From an uncultured Eubacteriales bacterium (GTDB lineage Bacteria; Bacillota; Clostridia; Oscillospirales; Oscillospiraceae), in contig UQZJ01000011.1 of assembly GCA_900545495.1 (NCBI GenBank), positions 23,328-87,327 of the forward strand: a stretch of 64,000 bases of DNA, read 5' to 3'. Of the stretch, positions 34,263-43,400 are shown in pieces. The notes beneath the pieces were generated by a model. It saw nothing but the letters and a program-made list of their open reading frames with translations, ran no database searches and was not told where the DNA came from. The translations under genes were made by a program, and so were the position numbers. The number at the start of each line of letters is the position of its first letter. Positions within the stretch are counted from its first letter, which is position 1.

Positions 34263-35162
34263 TTACTTGGTGGTCAGCGCATCCAGCGTGGTCTGCTTGC
34301 CGCCGTACAGACCCATGGGCTCCACGTGGATAGCGGCGATGGAGGCGATGTGGGTGCCGTTCTGGGCGTTGAAGTCCTCCAGATAGGGCAGGTGCTGGAA
34401 GTAGTTGGCGTCCACGGTGCCGTCATCCACCACGGTGTTGGGTACCACATAGTCGTTGTAGCTCTGGATATCCAGGGTGATCTCCTTGGCGGCCAGGATC
34501 TCCTTGGCCACCTCCAGGATCTCGGCGTGGGGCGTGGGGGAGGCGGCGATGGTGATGGTCTGCCCCTTCAGAGCCTCGTAGTCCACGGAGGCGTCATAGC
34601 CGTCGGTGGGGTTCTCCACCACGGATACCACGGAGCCGGCGTACTTCTCTGCGATGTAGTCAGCCACCTGCTTGCTCTCCAGCGCGGCCTTGAGCGCCAG
34701 GATCTTGGGCTCGTTCTCGTTGCCCTCCTTCACCGCCAGAATGTTGGCGTAGGCGGAGGCGCTGCCCTCGATGAACAGGGAGTCGTTGACGGGGTTCAGA
34801 CCCGCGTTGATGGCGTAGTTGCTGTTGATGACCGCGTAGTCCAGATCAGGCAGCATATTGGGCAGCTGGGCGGCCTCAGCCTCCACGATCTCTACGTTGT
34901 AGGGGTTGTCTACGATGTCGTTCTTGGTGGCGGTGATGCCGGCGCCGTCGGCCAGCTTGATGATGCCGTTCTCCTGCAGCAGCAGCAGGGCGCGGGCCTC
35001 GTTGGTGGTGTCGTTAGGTACGCCGATCTTAACGGCGGTCTTGGTATCGCCGCTGTTATCACCGTCGGTGTTGGTGTCCTTGCCGCCGCAGGCCGTCAGG
35101 CTCAGGGCCAGGATCAGGGTCAGGGCCAGAGCGGCCAGACGAGTGAAATAAGTACGTTTCAT
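34263..35162 (-). CDS. metQ: Methionine-binding lipoprotein MetQ (NlpA family)
   Basis: A 299-residue solute-binding lipoprotein with a signal peptide ending in LTACGG (lipid Cys). KIGVPNDTTNEARALLLLQENGIIKL and NYFQHLPYLEDFN are NlpA/MetQ signatures. The ATG at 35162 is preferred over 35168 because the AGGAG is then 8 rather than 2 bases away. It is the first structural gene of the operon and follows a roughly 340-base leader with a Met-rich peptide and a terminator. The bound ligand is methionine, or a close analogue, by family. Confidence 0.93.
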   Translation of the reverse strand: MKRTYFTRLAALALTLILALSLTACGGKDTNTDGDNSGDTKTAVKIGVPNDTTNEARALLLLQENGIIKLADGAGITATKNDIVDNPYNVEIVEAEAAQLPNMLPDLDYAVINSNYAINAGLNPVNDSLFIEGSASAYANILAVKEGNENEPKILALKAALESKQVADYIAEKYAGSVVSVVENPTDGYDASVDYEALKGQTITIAASPTPHAEILEVAKEILAAKEITLDIQSYNDYVVPNTVVDDGTVDANYFQHLPYLEDFNAQNGTHIASIAAIHVEPMGLYGGKQTTLDALTTK

Positions 35163-35285
35163 CTTCATGTCTCCTTTTCAGATATGTCGTAAGGAATGTA
35201 TGATCTTGCTGACGGCGTACCGCGGGACTGTGCACACGCCCTGCGGTGCGCCGGAACAAACGGAAGGGGGCGCATCCAAGCACCG

Positions 35286-35326
35286 GAAAAAACAAAAACA
35301 GCGGCAGGTCGATCGACCTTCCGCTG
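35286..35326 (-). terminator. Leader terminator (attenuator) upstream of metQ
   Basis: On the minus strand, CAGCGG-A-AGGTC pairs with GACCT-G-CCGCTG around a GATC loop (35326-35299), followed by T5-G-T6. It lies between the leader peptide stop (35357) and metQ, so full-length transcription needs read-through. Confidence 0.88.
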
Positions 35327-35356
35327 CTCGTTCACACACCGGCTTTTACAAGCCGT

Positions 35357-35467
35357 TCAACAGTTTTTGGAAAGCAATCGATCATTTTGGGCGCGCAGAA
35401 ACATGCACATGGACATCATACCCATGCACATCTGGCACATCATCATGGCAGTGCTGCGACGCTTCAT
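35357..35467 (-). CDS. Met/Cys-rich leader peptide of metQNI
   Basis: A 36-codon frame on the minus strand with an ideal ribosome binding site (GGAGG at 35480-35476, 8 bases before the ATG at 35467). Ten residues are Met (1, 8, 9, 10, 13, 15, 17, 18, 20, 22) and four are Cys (11, 14, 21, 36); nine of the fifteen codons 8-22 are ATG. It follows a consensus promoter and precedes a terminator ahead of the methionine transporter. This is the layout of a ribosome-stalling attenuator: scarce charged tRNA-Met would stall translation in the ATG cluster and favour read-through. A short hairpin (35355-35340) lies between peptide and terminator. The mechanism is inferred. Confidence 0.8.
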   Translation of the reverse strand: MKRRSTAMMMCQMCMGMMSMCMFLRAQNDRLLSKNC

Positions 35468-35506
35468 GCTGCTTTCCTCCTCGCTGTATTTGCTGAAGTT
35501 GGGCGC

Positions 35507-35535
35507 ATCATAACGCTTTCACCGCCAAATGTCAA
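35507..35535 (-). promoter_or_regulatory. Promoter of the metQNI leader
   Basis: On the minus strand, TTGACA (35535-35530) and TATGAT (35512-35507), 17 bp apart, 40 bases before the leader peptide start. Confidence 0.9.
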
Positions 35536-35623
35536 CCCTATTTGCGTATTTTGGCGTTTTTTCCAAAAAAGTACCGGACATAAGCGGACGTTTTCGTGCC
35601 ATCTGCCATGACGCAAATTCTTC

Positions 35624-35651
35624 TTGCACAAACCACAAGATGGTGTATAAT
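35624..35651 (+). promoter_or_regulatory. Promoter of glyA
   Basis: TTGCAC (35624-35629) and TATAAT (35646-35651) with 16-bp spacing. Confidence 0.8.
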
Positions 35652-35689
35652 GGAACGGTGTAAACCACAACAGGGAAGGGGAGAGGGCC

Positions 35690-36880
35690 ATGTCATCCCG
35701 CGTTTTCGACCTCATCGCACAGGAGGAACAGCGGCAGGCGACCACCGTGGAGCTGATCGCCAGCGAGAATTTTGCCAGCGAGAACGTGCTCCGTGCGGTG
35801 GGAAGCTGCCTGACCAATAAATATTCCGAGGGCTATCCCGCCCACCGCGCCATGGGCAATCAGGGCCGCTACTACGGCGGCTGCCATGTGGTGGACGAGC
35901 TGGAGGAGTACTGCATCGCCAAGTGGAAGGAGGTCTTTGCCACCGACTACCATGTGAATGTGCAGCCCCACAGCGGCTCATCGGCCAATATGGCGGCGTA
36001 TATGGCGCTGCTGCAGCCCGGCGACACGGTGCTGTCCATGAGTCTTGCCAACGGCGGACATCTGACCCACGGCTCGCCGGTGAACTTCTCCGGCAAGCTG
36101 TACGACCTCCATTTCTACGACGTGGACGGCGACGGCCTTATCGACTACGACGGCATGGAGCGTATGGCGCTTGCGCTGCGGCCCAAGCTCATCATTGCCG
36201 GCGCGTCGGCGTACAGCCGTACCATCGACTTTGCCCGCTTTGCCGCCGCCGCGAAGGAGGCGGGGGCGTATTTCATGGTGGATATGGCCCACATCGCCGG
36301 TCTGGTGGCGGCGGGGGAGCATCCCAGTCCCTTCGGTCTGGCGGATATCATCACCACCACCACCCACAAGACCCTGCGGGGGCCTCGCGGCGGCATGATC
36401 TTCTGCCGCCCGGCGCTTGCCAGGAAGGTGGACAGCGCCGTGTTCCCCGGTATGCAGGGCGGCCCCTTGGAGCACGTCATCGCCGGTAAGGCGGTGGCGG
36501 CGGAGGAGGCGCTGACCCCGGCCTACCGCACCTATATCCACAATGTGGTGGCCAACTGCAAGGCCATGGCGGAGACCTTCACGGCCATGGGCTACCATGT
36601 GGTCACCGGCGGCACCGACAACCACCTGTTCCTGCTGGATCTGACGGACACCGGTCTGACCGGCGGGGAGGTGCAGGAGCGTCTGGACGGGTGCGGCATC
36701 ACCCTGAACAAGAACTGCGTACCCGGCGACAAGCGGCCGCCGTCCCAGACCAGCGGCGTCCGCATCGGTACCGCCGCCATGACCACCAAGGGCTATACGG
36801 CGGAGGATTTTCGCCGCGTTGCCCACCGCATCGACGAGGTGGTGCGGCAGATGATGGCGGAAAAGGCAGCGCAGGCGTAA
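35690..36880 (+). CDS. glyA: Serine hydroxymethyltransferase
   Basis: PLP enzyme interconverting serine and glycine with tetrahydrofolate, the main source of one-carbon units. The 396-residue protein has the PLP lysine Lys227 in TTTTHKTLRGPRGG, plus the SENFAS and YYGGCHVVDELE substrate-binding segments. It is slightly shorter than many bacterial GlyA (about 410-415) but contains all core motifs. It is monocistronic with its own promoter and terminator. Confidence 0.97.
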   Translation: MSSRVFDLIAQEEQRQATTVELIASENFASENVLRAVGSCLTNKYSEGYPAHRAMGNQGRYYGGCHVVDELEEYCIAKWKEVFATDYHVNVQPHSGSSANMAAYMALLQPGDTVLSMSLANGGHLTHGSPVNFSGKLYDLHFYDVDGDGLIDYDGMERMALALRPKLIIAGASAYSRTIDFARFAAAAKEAGAYFMVDMAHIAGLVAAGEHPSPFGLADIITTTTHKTLRGPRGGMIFCRPALARKVDSAVFPGMQGGPLEHVIAGKAVAAEEALTPAYRTYIHNVVANCKAMAETFTAMGYHVVTGGTDNHLFLLDLTDTGLTGGEVQERLDGCGITLNKNCVPGDKRPPSQTSGVRIGTAAMTTKGYTAEDFRRVAHRIDEVVRQMMAEKAAQA

Positions 36881-36897
36881 AGCGCCTGAAAGAGAGC

Positions 36898-36934
36898 AAA
36901 AAGTATCCCACGGCACAGCCGTGGGATACTTTTT
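36898..36934. terminator. Bidirectional terminator between glyA and the MATE gene
   Basis: A 17-bp perfect stem (GTATCCCACGGC arm) with an ACA loop, A5 and T5 ends. Confidence 0.93.
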
Positions 36935-36941
36935 ATGTTCG

Positions 36942-38261
36942 TTATGCCGCGGTTTTCCGCAGGAACCGCCGGAGGAACCACACGGCCATCACCGCGCACA
37001 GCGCCTCGGAGATCGCCGGTGCAAACCAGATGCCCGTGCCGCCCACGGCTGCCGCCAACAGCAGCAGCGCGCCGGCCTGGAACGCAAGTCCGCGGCCCAC
37101 AGAGATGGAGATAGCCGCCTTCGGCCGCTCCACCGCCGTCAGGAAGCCGCCCATGAGGATGTTGCTTCCCAGCAGTATGTAACACAGGCCGTACCGCCGC
37201 AGTGCGCCGGCCGCGCTGCCCAGCAGCTCCGGTTTCTCCGCTCCGAGGAAGATCCCGGCGATCTGGGGGGCAAAGATCATCACACCGGCGAAGATCACCG
37301 CCGTCATGATGCCCACCGCCGTAAAGCCGTACCGCAGCAGCTTTTTGTAGCCCGCCGCGTCCTCCTTGCCGTAGTGGTAGCTGACCAGCGGCTGGCTGCC
37401 CTGGGAGATACCCAGCATGGTGTTGATGATGAGGGTGTTCACATAGGCGATGATGGTGTAGCACACCAGTCCGTCGTCACCGAGGCACCGGAGGATGACC
37501 CGGTTGAACAGGAAGATCATCACGCCGTTGCACAGCTCCGTCACGCCGTCGGCAAAGCCCAGCGGGATCAGCCGCTTGTAGATGCTCCAGTCCATCCTGA
37601 ACTTCACGAAATGGAAGGTGTTGTGTCCGCCCAGGAAGTGGCGCAGATAGATGATGCACGTCAGAAGCTGGGAAAGTCCCGTGGCGAAGGCCGCGCCCCA
37701 CACACCCAGATCCAGCACGAAGATGGCGATATAGTCCAGCACACAGTTGGCCAGACAGCCGGTGATGACCGTCAGGATGGCCAGACGGGGATAGCCGTCG
37801 GTCTTGATCAGCACCTCCATGTTATAGGAGACGATGAAGCACAGCGCGAAGGGGGCCAGACCCCGGAGATAGTCGATGGTATATTGATACGTTACGCCCT
37901 TTGCGCCCAGCAGCACGGCGAACGGCTCCAGAAATACGAAGACGAGGACGGTGATGGTCAGGCCGATGCACGACAGCAGCACCGTGTTCTGGGAGAACAG
38001 GCTGTTGGCCTTCTCGCCTTGGTTTTGCCCCAGATAGATGGCGATGATGGTGCTGGTGCCGACGGCGAAGATGACGCCGATGGAGAACAGCACGTTGGTG
38101 AACGGCACCGCCAGATTCACCGCCGCCATGGCGTATTCGCCTACGCCCTTGGCGACCATCAGCCCGTCCACGATGGAGTACAGGCTGAAAACCATCAGGG
38201 ATGCCACCGTAGCGGCTACGAAATGCAGGAATTGTGATAACAGACTTCGCTCATTGAGCAT
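36942..38261 (-). CDS. MATE family efflux transporter
   Basis: A 439-residue integral membrane protein with about twelve hydrophobic helices in two similar halves, typical of the multidrug and toxic compound extrusion family (N-terminal YSIVDGLMVAKGVGEYAMAAVNLAVP, second half around LGFADGVTELCNGVMIFLFN). It probably exports cationic compounds using an Na+ or H+ gradient; the substrate is unknown. It has its own promoter, divergent from the PhzF-like gene. Confidence 0.9.
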   Translation of the reverse strand: MLNERSLLSQFLHFVAATVASLMVFSLYSIVDGLMVAKGVGEYAMAAVNLAVPFTNVLFSIGVIFAVGTSTIIAIYLGQNQGEKANSLFSQNTVLLSCIGLTITVLVFVFLEPFAVLLGAKGVTYQYTIDYLRGLAPFALCFIVSYNMEVLIKTDGYPRLAILTVITGCLANCVLDYIAIFVLDLGVWGAAFATGLSQLLTCIIYLRHFLGGHNTFHFVKFRMDWSIYKRLIPLGFADGVTELCNGVMIFLFNRVILRCLGDDGLVCYTIIAYVNTLIINTMLGISQGSQPLVSYHYGKEDAAGYKKLLRYGFTAVGIMTAVIFAGVMIFAPQIAGIFLGAEKPELLGSAAGALRRYGLCYILLGSNILMGGFLTAVERPKAAISISVGRGLAFQAGALLLLAAAVGGTGIWFAPAISEALCAVMAVWFLRRFLRKTAA

Positions 38262-38311
38262 TTTGGATGAGATTCCTTTCTTTTTGATTTCCGTTTCGGA
38301 TATATAATTCT

Positions 38312-38340
38312 ATTCTAACGAAAAAAAGTCGTTCTGTCAA
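38312..38340 (-). promoter_or_regulatory. Promoter of the MATE gene
   Basis: On the minus strand, TTGACA (38340-38335) and TAGAAT (38317-38312), 17 bp apart. Confidence 0.82.
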
Positions 38341-38346
38341 ATACTC

Positions 38347-38375
38347 TTGTCATGAATGGCAAGACAGTTTATAAT
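38347..38375 (+). promoter_or_regulatory. Promoter of the PhzF-like gene
   Basis: TTGTCA (38347-38352) and TATAAT (38370-38375), 17 bp apart. Its -35 lies only 6 bp from the -35 of the divergent MATE promoter, so the two promoters are back to back. Confidence 0.82.
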
Positions 38376-38409
38376 TATCTTGATTAAAAAATCTGTGGGG
38401 GTATTTTTT

Positions 38410-39264
38410 ATGGAAGCCTATGTGATGGACGCCTTTTCCGCCCGCCTGTTCGGCGGCAATCAGGCCGGTGTAGTGCTGCCGAAGCATCCGCTGGACGACG
38501 GGGTGATGCAGCAGATCGCCGCTGAATTCAAGCACTCCGAGACCGCCTTTGCCGCCGTGGAGCCGGACGGCAGCGTGACGCTGCGCTACTTCACACCGGC
38601 GGGGGAGGTGGAGCTGTGCGGTCACGCCACCATTGCCACCTTTGCCCTGCTGCGGGCGCTGGGGCGCATCGGGGACGGCACTGTCACCGCCCACACCAAG
38701 GCCGCCCAGCTTGCCATCGAGGTGCAGGGCGATACGGTGTGGATGGACATGGCGCCGCCCCGCTGGATCCGGGAGCTGACGGCGGCGGAGCTGCCGGCGC
38801 TGTACGAGGCCTACGGCCTGACACCGGCGGACTGCCCGGAGGGGCTGCTGCCCGCCATCGTCTCCACCGGCCTTGCCGATATCATGATGCCCGTCCGGGA
38901 TCACGACACCCTGCTGCGCGCCGTCCAGAACGAGGCGGCGGTAACGGCGCTGTCCAAGAAGTATGACGTCACCGGCGTCCATATGTTCTGCCTCGGCGAT
39001 GACTGCACCGCCTATTGCAGCAACTATGCGCCGCTGTACGACATCCCGGAGGAGTGCGCCACTGGCACCAGCAACGGCGCATTGACCTACTACCTCTACC
39101 GCCACGGCATGGTGCAGCCGGAGCGGGAGAACGTATTTTTGCAGGGCGAGCATATGCACCGTCCCTCGGAGATCCGCAGCCGCCTGTATGCATCGGGCGA
39201 CGCCGTCACCGTGCGGGTGGGCGGCCGCGCCGTCATGAGCATGGCCTGCGACATAAAGCTATAA
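38410..39264 (+). CDS. PhzF-family isomerase-like protein
   Basis: A 284-residue protein of the phenazine biosynthesis PhzF / diaminopimelate-epimerase-like fold. The family glutamate is Glu44 (HSETAF), GEVELCGHATIAT is the conserved strand-turn, and CATGTSNGAL the anion-binding loop. Most such proteins outside phenazine clusters have unknown substrates, and no phenazine genes are here. The ATG at 38410 follows a G-rich weak ribosome site; the open frame upstream would include the -10 element. Confidence 0.88.
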   Translation: MEAYVMDAFSARLFGGNQAGVVLPKHPLDDGVMQQIAAEFKHSETAFAAVEPDGSVTLRYFTPAGEVELCGHATIATFALLRALGRIGDGTVTAHTKAAQLAIEVQGDTVWMDMAPPRWIRELTAAELPALYEAYGLTPADCPEGLLPAIVSTGLADIMMPVRDHDTLLRAVQNEAAVTALSKKYDVTGVHMFCLGDDCTAYCSNYAPLYDIPEECATGTSNGALTYYLYRHGMVQPERENVFLQGEHMHRPSEIRSRLYASGDAVTVRVGGRAVMSMACDIKL

Positions 39265-39303
39265 AACAAACAGTCCACGGCTTTGCCGTGGACTGTTTGT
39301 TTT
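39263..39303 (+). terminator. Terminator after the PhzF-like gene
   Basis: An 18-bp perfect stem built on CAGTCCACGG/CCGTGGACTG with AAAACAAA/TTTGTTTT ends. Confidence 0.95.
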
Positions 39304-39310
39304 GCGATGA

Positions 39311-39364
39311 CAACCTGAGGTTGCGCTGTTTCACCCCGCAAATGTCCGATGCAACCTGAGGTTG
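39311..39364. repeat. Two identical palindromes, candidate operators
   Basis: The 13-bp palindrome CAACCTGAGGTTG occurs at 39311-39323 and again at 39352-39364, 41 bp centre to centre (close to four helical turns), just upstream of the CPBP protease gene. The second copy overlaps the likely -35 zone (TTGCTG, 39362). No matching regulator gene is adjacent. Confidence 0.6.
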
Positions 39365-39444
39365 CTGGACGTAGTGGGAGCATATTCGCTATATTGTACA
39401 AAAAGGAGAGATCTTGGTACATTGGCGGATAAAAAGGAGGGTAT

Positions 39445-40311
39445 ATGGAACACACACGCTCGTATTCTGTAAAAGGCGTTCTGGCCGCGCTGGGGAAGTC
39501 CTTGCTGTACCTGCTGTTTTTCATCATGGCGCAGTTCCTGACAGGCGTCGTCTATACCGCCGCCGTCGCCGTCAGGACAGCGCTTGCGCACGAGGAGATG
39601 GACGTCGCGGAGGCAGCGCAGCTGGCGGCGGAGCGCCTTCTTGCCGGGGCGCCGGCGGTGGCGCTGCTTGCCAATGTGTTCGTTGTGGCGGTACTGCTGC
39701 TGTGGTTCCGGCTGCGGCACAAGCCGCTGGGGAAGGCGGCGGGCCTGCGCCGCTGCTCCGGCTGGACGGCGGCCTTCAGCGCCTTTGCCGCGCTGGGACT
39801 TTTCGTGGCGATCAATCTGGCGCTGGCTCTGCTGCCGGAGGCATGGCTGACCGCCTATAACGCGGACATGGCGCCTATCGCGTCCACCGGCCTGTTCACA
39901 GCGCTTTCCATCGTGGTCGTGGGGCCGTTGGCGGAGGAGCTGGTGTTCCGCGGGATCATCCAGACCCGACTGCTGCGCGCCATGCCCCCTTGGACGGCGG
40001 TGGTGCTGCAGGCCGCGCTTTTCGGCATTATCCACGGCACGCCCATCCAGATCGTCTATGCCCTCCTGCTGGGGCTGGCCCTCGGCTTCCTCCGCAGCCG
40101 CACGGGGAGCATCCTGCCCGGCCTCGCCGCCCATGCCGCGTTCAATGCGATGAACGACCCGCTGGGACTGCTGGGCGGTGGGGCGGGAAGCTGGTACGCC
40201 CTTGCAGGCATGGCGGCGGTGTGCGCCGCTGGATGCGTGCTGTGCCGCCGCGGGCTTGCGGCGCTGGCGGCATCACCGGAGAGAGAGCAGGGCGGCCCGC
40301 CCGCCATGTGA
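39445..40311 (+). CDS. CPBP-family intramembrane metalloprotease
   Basis: A 288-residue membrane protein of the CPBP (Rce1-like) family. Motif 1 EELVFRG (Glu164, Glu165, Arg169), motif 2 FGIIHG (His197) and motif 3 HAAFN (His230) are all intact, so it is probably an active glutamate/zinc intramembrane protease. Firmicutes members are linked to bacteriocin self-immunity or signalling; none of those partners is nearby. AAAGGAGG stands 6 bases before the ATG. Two palindromes upstream suggest specific regulation. Confidence 0.88.
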   Translation: MEHTRSYSVKGVLAALGKSLLYLLFFIMAQFLTGVVYTAAVAVRTALAHEEMDVAEAAQLAAERLLAGAPAVALLANVFVVAVLLLWFRLRHKPLGKAAGLRRCSGWTAAFSAFAALGLFVAINLALALLPEAWLTAYNADMAPIASTGLFTALSIVVVGPLAEELVFRGIIQTRLLRAMPPWTAVVLQAALFGIIHGTPIQIVYALLLGLALGFLRSRTGSILPGLAAHAAFNAMNDPLGLLGGGAGSWYALAGMAAVCAAGCVLCRRGLAALAASPEREQGGPPAM

Positions 40312-40327
40312 CCGGTATCCGTTCCCA

Positions 40328-40373
40328 ACCACAAATCGGCGACCTCCCGGAGGGGAGGTCGCCGATTTGTGGT
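40328..40373. repeat. Perfect 21-bp inverted repeat
   Basis: Two 21-base arms (ACCACAAATCGGCGACCTCCC and its complement) enclose a GGAG loop, 16 bases after the CPBP stop. No T tract follows, so it is not a standard intrinsic terminator, though it may end transcription or protect the mRNA end. Confidence 0.7.
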
Positions 40374-40413
40374 ACATTCTCTGAAAAATTACTGATACTA
40401 TGCAGCGCGCATA

Positions 40414-40441
40414 TTGTTTTTGCGCGGACAGGTGATATAAT
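40414..40441 (+). promoter_or_regulatory. Promoter of the FN3/LRR surface protein gene
   Basis: TTGTTT (40414-40419) and TATAAT (40436-40441), 16 bp apart, with an extended -10 TG at 40433-40434. Confidence 0.75.
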
Positions 40442-40493
40442 TGACCATGTGTATGTATTACCGTCTGCACGGCGGAAAGAGGGAGAGAATCAT

Positions 40494-43400
40494 ATGACAA
40501 AGCGAATCGTATCAGTATTGCTGGCTGTGGTGTTGATGATCGGTATGCTGCCGATGGAATTGTGTACCACCGCGTGGGCGGAGGAGACGGATGCTGCGGC
40601 ACTGCCTGCATCTACCGGCAGTCAGGCGGATTACGGCCCTGCGGGCCGCAACCTAAGCTCGTCGGAAAAGGCACTGTATCTGGAATTGAAGAACGGCATC
40701 ACCAGGATCGCCACAGGCCAGACGGATCTGGCGCGGATCGACACCAACTATAACCTGAATGAGACGTCCCGAAAGAAGGTGGGCAATGCATTGCGCGCCG
40801 ATCTGACGTGGGAGCTGTACTGGTGCAGCGGCTGGTATTGGCCTGCTTTTCGGAGTGAGCATATCTGGGTGTTCAATATCAGATCTCAATATGTGAATCA
40901 GAACAGGGAACAGACCGTGTATTTTCCCTACACCAATATCCGCAGCAAGCCCAGTGGCGTTTCCGGCACACCGGCGTCTTCCGGCTCAGACTACGAGAAG
41001 CTGCGGGAGAATATGCAAAAAGCCGCATCCAGCAGCAGTTGGCCGACGACGACTGTGCAGCATTTCAAATACCTCTGCGATCAGACGGCCTGGAATGGAG
41101 ATGTGGAGGTCTCTGTGGTGACCGGCCTGAAGGATGGCAAGCTGGCGACCGGCGGATGGAACATCGTGCGGATGGAGGGAACCAACTATCTGGTGGACGG
41201 CCTTGGCACATTCCTTCGCGGCGGCATTCTTAGGACCACAGAGGACGGTTCAGAGGTGTCGTATGTCGTGGGAAAGGTCGCCTATGAGTATGATATGAAT
41301 ACCATGAGCGTCTACAATTCGCGGCAGCTGGCGCTCAGCCACATAGACTATGACCCCAATCCGGGCAAGATCACGCTGCGGAGCGCGACGGCCGGTGATC
41401 AGAGTATTCTGGTGAGCTGGACACCGGATGCCCACGCATCAACATACCGCGTGTATCGCCGCATAGACGGCGGAAGCTGGTGGCGGATCGCGGAAAACGT
41501 GACCGGCAGCTACTACAGGGATACCGATGTGGAGCCCGGCGTCACCTACTACTATACGGTGGAGGGGGTGAACGGCGCCTATCGCAGTCCCACCAAGGAC
41601 GAAACGGGCGTATCCGCCACGATTCCCATCAAGATCCCTGACGACGTGACTTTGACGGGTGCGACGGCGGACAGCAGCGGCATCACCGTCACATGGCAGA
41701 CGGCGCGATATGCCAAGACCTATGTGGTCTACCGCAAGTCAGCGGGTATGAAAAAATGGGAGAAGCTCAACAGTTTTGCCACCGGCACCAGTTATAAGGA
41801 TACCGCCGTCGTTCCCGGTGCCACCTATACATACACTGTGCGCGGCCTGGCCGCCGATGGAAAGACCTTGAGTGCCGGCTATGACCACACCGGGGTGACA
41901 GCTGTTGCCAGCAAGGAACCGGAGAATGTAACACTCACCAGCGTAAGGATCACCGGCAGCGGCATCACCGTCACATGGCAGCCCGCCTTGAATGCCAAGA
42001 CCTACACGGTTTACCGCAAGACCGCCGGGACGGGCTGGTCTGTTATCGCAAAGGGCGTCACGGCAACCTCCTATACGGATAACACAACAGCCGCTGGAGA
42101 AACCTACACCTACACAGTTCGCGGGCGCACGGCAGATGGCATTCAAAGCAAAGGATTTGACAAAAACGGCGTTACAGCTACTGTACCGAAGACGGCTGAC
42201 GACGTGGTGCTGACGGCTGCACGTATCAGCGGACGGAAGATCGTGGTCACGTGGCAGCCGGCTGACGGCGCGTGCAGCTACATGGTTTATCGAAAAGTGA
42301 CAGGTACCAAAAAGTGGACTGCCATTGCCAAGAATGTCAAGGGGACCAGCTACACCGACAGCACGGTCAAGGCGGGCGTGTCCTATACCTATACCGTTCG
42401 CGGCCGCGGCGGTGACGGTGTACTCAGCCGGCACTACGATAGAGTCGGCGTTACCGCCGGTATTCCTGCCAACGTAACGCTCGTTTCAGCCACCGTAGAG
42501 GGTACTGGCATCACTGTTACATGGCAGAAGGCTGCCAATGCACAGACCTACACGGTGTACCGCAAAACTCCCGGCGCCAAGAAATGGACTGCGATCGGCA
42601 AAGCGATCAAGGGTACACAGTATAGAGACGCCGCGGTGACACCCGGTACCACTTATGCCTATACCGTCCGCGGTGTGGCCTCGGATGGACGCTCTCTTAG
42701 TCCAAGTTACGATGGCAAGGGCGTCAGCGCCACGGTGAATAAGACACCTGCCAATGTGACGCTAACTGCGGCCCGTGCCGGTGCAGACGGTATTACCGTC
42801 ACATGGTGTGCGGCCAATGGTGCTGCATCCTATACCGTTTACCGCAGGATTGGTACCGCGAAATGGACTATCATTGCCAACGGTGTTACCGAGACTTCCT
42901 ACACCGACAGCAAGGCGCAGGCTGGCGTGGCCTACGACTATACCGTTCGTGGCCGTGCGGCCAGCGGCACGCTGAGCCCGGGCTTTGACCGGACGGGTGT
43001 TTCCAGCGGTATTCCCGCCGATGTGACGCTGACTGCGGCCCGTGCTGGCGCGGACAGCATCACCATCACATGGCAGGCAGCAGCTAACGCCACCTCCTAC
43101 GCGGTCTATCGCAAGAGCTCCGGCGAAGGAGAATGGTCGTGTCTTGCCGCGTCTGTGCCGGGTACCAGATACGTGGATACCACGGCAGCGCGGGATGTGG
43201 ATTATGTGTATACGGTTCGAGGTGTGCGGGATAGCGCCCTGAGCCTCGGCTGCGATGAAAATGGCAAGACTGCCGGCTTATACAGCGTACCGGACGACGT
43301 AGTTCTGACCGGTGCGGATGCCAACAGGCATGGCGTTATGATCACATGGCAGCCTGCTGCCTATGCGCAGAGCTACCGCGTCTACCGCCGAGTAGACGGC

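Noticed and set aside
35196..35513. 105-codon plus-strand frame in the metQ-glyA gap
   Set aside because: It lies antisense to the leader peptide and attenuator, has no promoter or good ribosome site of its own, and its His/Met-rich stretch is the mirror of the ATG cluster.
35169..35535. SAM riboswitch or Met T-box upstream of metQ
   Set aside because: No SAM-I core or T-box GGTGGNACC motif is present; the leader is instead explained by a short peptide and a terminator.
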